DNA of 14,751 bases, from the NCBI GenBank assembly GCA_015231815.1, contig JADGAW010000032.1, positions 1 through 14,751 of the forward strand. The letters run 5' to 3'. Numbering within the stretch: position 1 is the stretch's first letter; each line of letters opens with the position of its first letter. Source of the stretch: Nitrospinota bacterium. GTDB lineage: Bacteria > Nitrospinota_A > JADGAW01. Shown piece by piece: positions 14,192 through 14,751 of this stretch. The translations under genes and the position numbers were made by a program. A model generated the notes under the pieces. That model was not told where the DNA came from, ran no database searches, and saw nothing but the letters and a program-made list of their open reading frames with translations.

Positions 14192-14751
14192 CGTAGTTTT
14201 AATGTACTTAAACTTACTAAGGCAAAGAGTAAAGCTATTATCCAAAAACGAACAACCACCTTTGATTCACTCCAGCCTTTTTTCTCATAATGGTGGTGAA
14301 TGGGTGCCATAAGAAATATTCTTTTCCCACCAGAATATTTAAAATAGCCAACCTGAATAATGACAGACAGTGCTTCAGCCACAAAAACACCTCCTATGAT
14401 TAAAAGCAGAATTTCATGTTTACTCACAACAGCTAAGGTTCCAATAAAACCTCCAAGTGCCATAGAGCCAACATTTCCCATAAAAATTTGTGCCGGATGA
14501 GTGTTAAACCAAAGGAAGCCAAGTCCTGCTCCCAATACCGAACCACAAATTACAGCAAGTTCACCAACATGTTTAATGTAGGGGATATTAAGATATTCAG
14601 CAAACTTCATGTGTCCACTAAAATAAATAATTACCATGAAAGTAAAAACAGCAATTGTTATTGTTCCTGTTGCCAGACCATCTAAACCATCAGTGAGATT
14701 TACCGCATTACAGGTTCCGATAATCACCAACATTGCAAATGGAAAGTAAAG
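14188..14751 (-). CDS. mraY: Phospho-MurNAc-pentapeptide transferase MraY, C-terminal 187 residues, 5' truncated by the window
   Basis: This integral membrane enzyme transfers phospho-MurNAc-pentapeptide from UDP to undecaprenyl phosphate, making lipid I. The frame runs off the right edge without a stop, so the Met at 14733 is internal. Visible motifs are NAVNLTDGLDGLATG (starting 15 residues in), LGFLWFNTHPAQIFMG, and the HHH box APIHHHYEKKGW near the C-terminus. The family ending is RFWII and TLKLR. About five membrane helices remain. In E. coli and B. subtilis the stretch after FMG reads D-V/T-G-S, with the Asp (E. coli D267) regarded as catalytic or Mg-binding. Here the codon 14475-14473 is AAT, giving FMGNVGSMALGG. 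The rest of the sequence is conventional. The stop overlaps the ftsW start. The N-terminal DD motif is outside the window. Confidence 0.96.
   Translation of the reverse strand, partial: LYFPFAMLVIIGTCNAVNLTDGLDGLATGTITIAVFTFMVIIYFSGHMKFAEYLNIPYIKHVGELAVICGSVLGAGLGFLWFNTHPAQIFMGNVGSMALGGFIGTLAVVSKHEILLLIIGGVFVAEALSVIIQVGYFKYSGGKRIFLMAPIHHHYEKKGWSESKVVVRFWIIALLFALVSLSTLKLR

Noticed and set aside
14192..14245. TTG start for ftsW overlapping mraY by 58 bases
   Set aside because: ATG 14191 gives an ATGA overlap typical of the cluster, and the extension has no family similarity that I can see.

Overview
The window is AT-rich bacterial chromosome (mid-to-high thirties % GC by eye). It has Gram-negative-style two-component proteins and a complete run of the division and cell-wall (dcw) cluster. 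The gene order murG, murC, murB, ddl, ftsQ, ftsA, ftsZ, and the FtsA and FtsQ sequence style, resemble deltaproteobacteria and related lineages. I cannot fix the phylum from sequence alone. No rRNA, tRNA, CRISPR array, insertion sequence or phage gene is visible.

Left part, plus strand (1-4518): the 3' end of a hybrid sensor kinase (end of the ATPase domain, then REC, REC and HPt) is followed after 7 bases by a REC-GGDEF diguanylate cyclase. Together they look like a phosphorelay feeding c-di-GMP synthesis. A 205-base gap then leads to a PLP-dependent group II amino-acid decarboxylase with an excellent ribosome binding site. It ends at a perfect 10-bp hairpin in the convergent junction.

Right part, minus strand (14751 down to 4601): the genes read mraY (cut by the window edge), ftsW, murG, a 63-aa unknown, murC, a 28-codon ORF, murB, ddl, ftsQ, ftsA, ftsZ and a 96-aa acidic unknown. 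Most junctions overlap or are nearly contiguous, so this is one long operon. A candidate internal promoter with heptameric repeats lies in the only sizeable gap inside the division genes, just before ftsZ. MraY makes lipid I and MurG makes lipid II. FtsW polymerises the glycan at the septum, MurB, MurC and Ddl supply the cytoplasmic precursor, FtsQ links the divisome, and FtsA anchors FtsZ to the membrane.

The core genes are ordinary, but several details merit a second look. The MraY Asp that is catalytic in E. coli and B. subtilis reads Asn here. murD is absent from its usual place between mraY and ftsW. An in-frame amber codon directly precedes the murB ATG and separates it from a 28-codon ORF that resembles a MurB N-terminal helix. 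Two unrecognised small genes sit in the cluster. I see no convincing new defence or mobile system.
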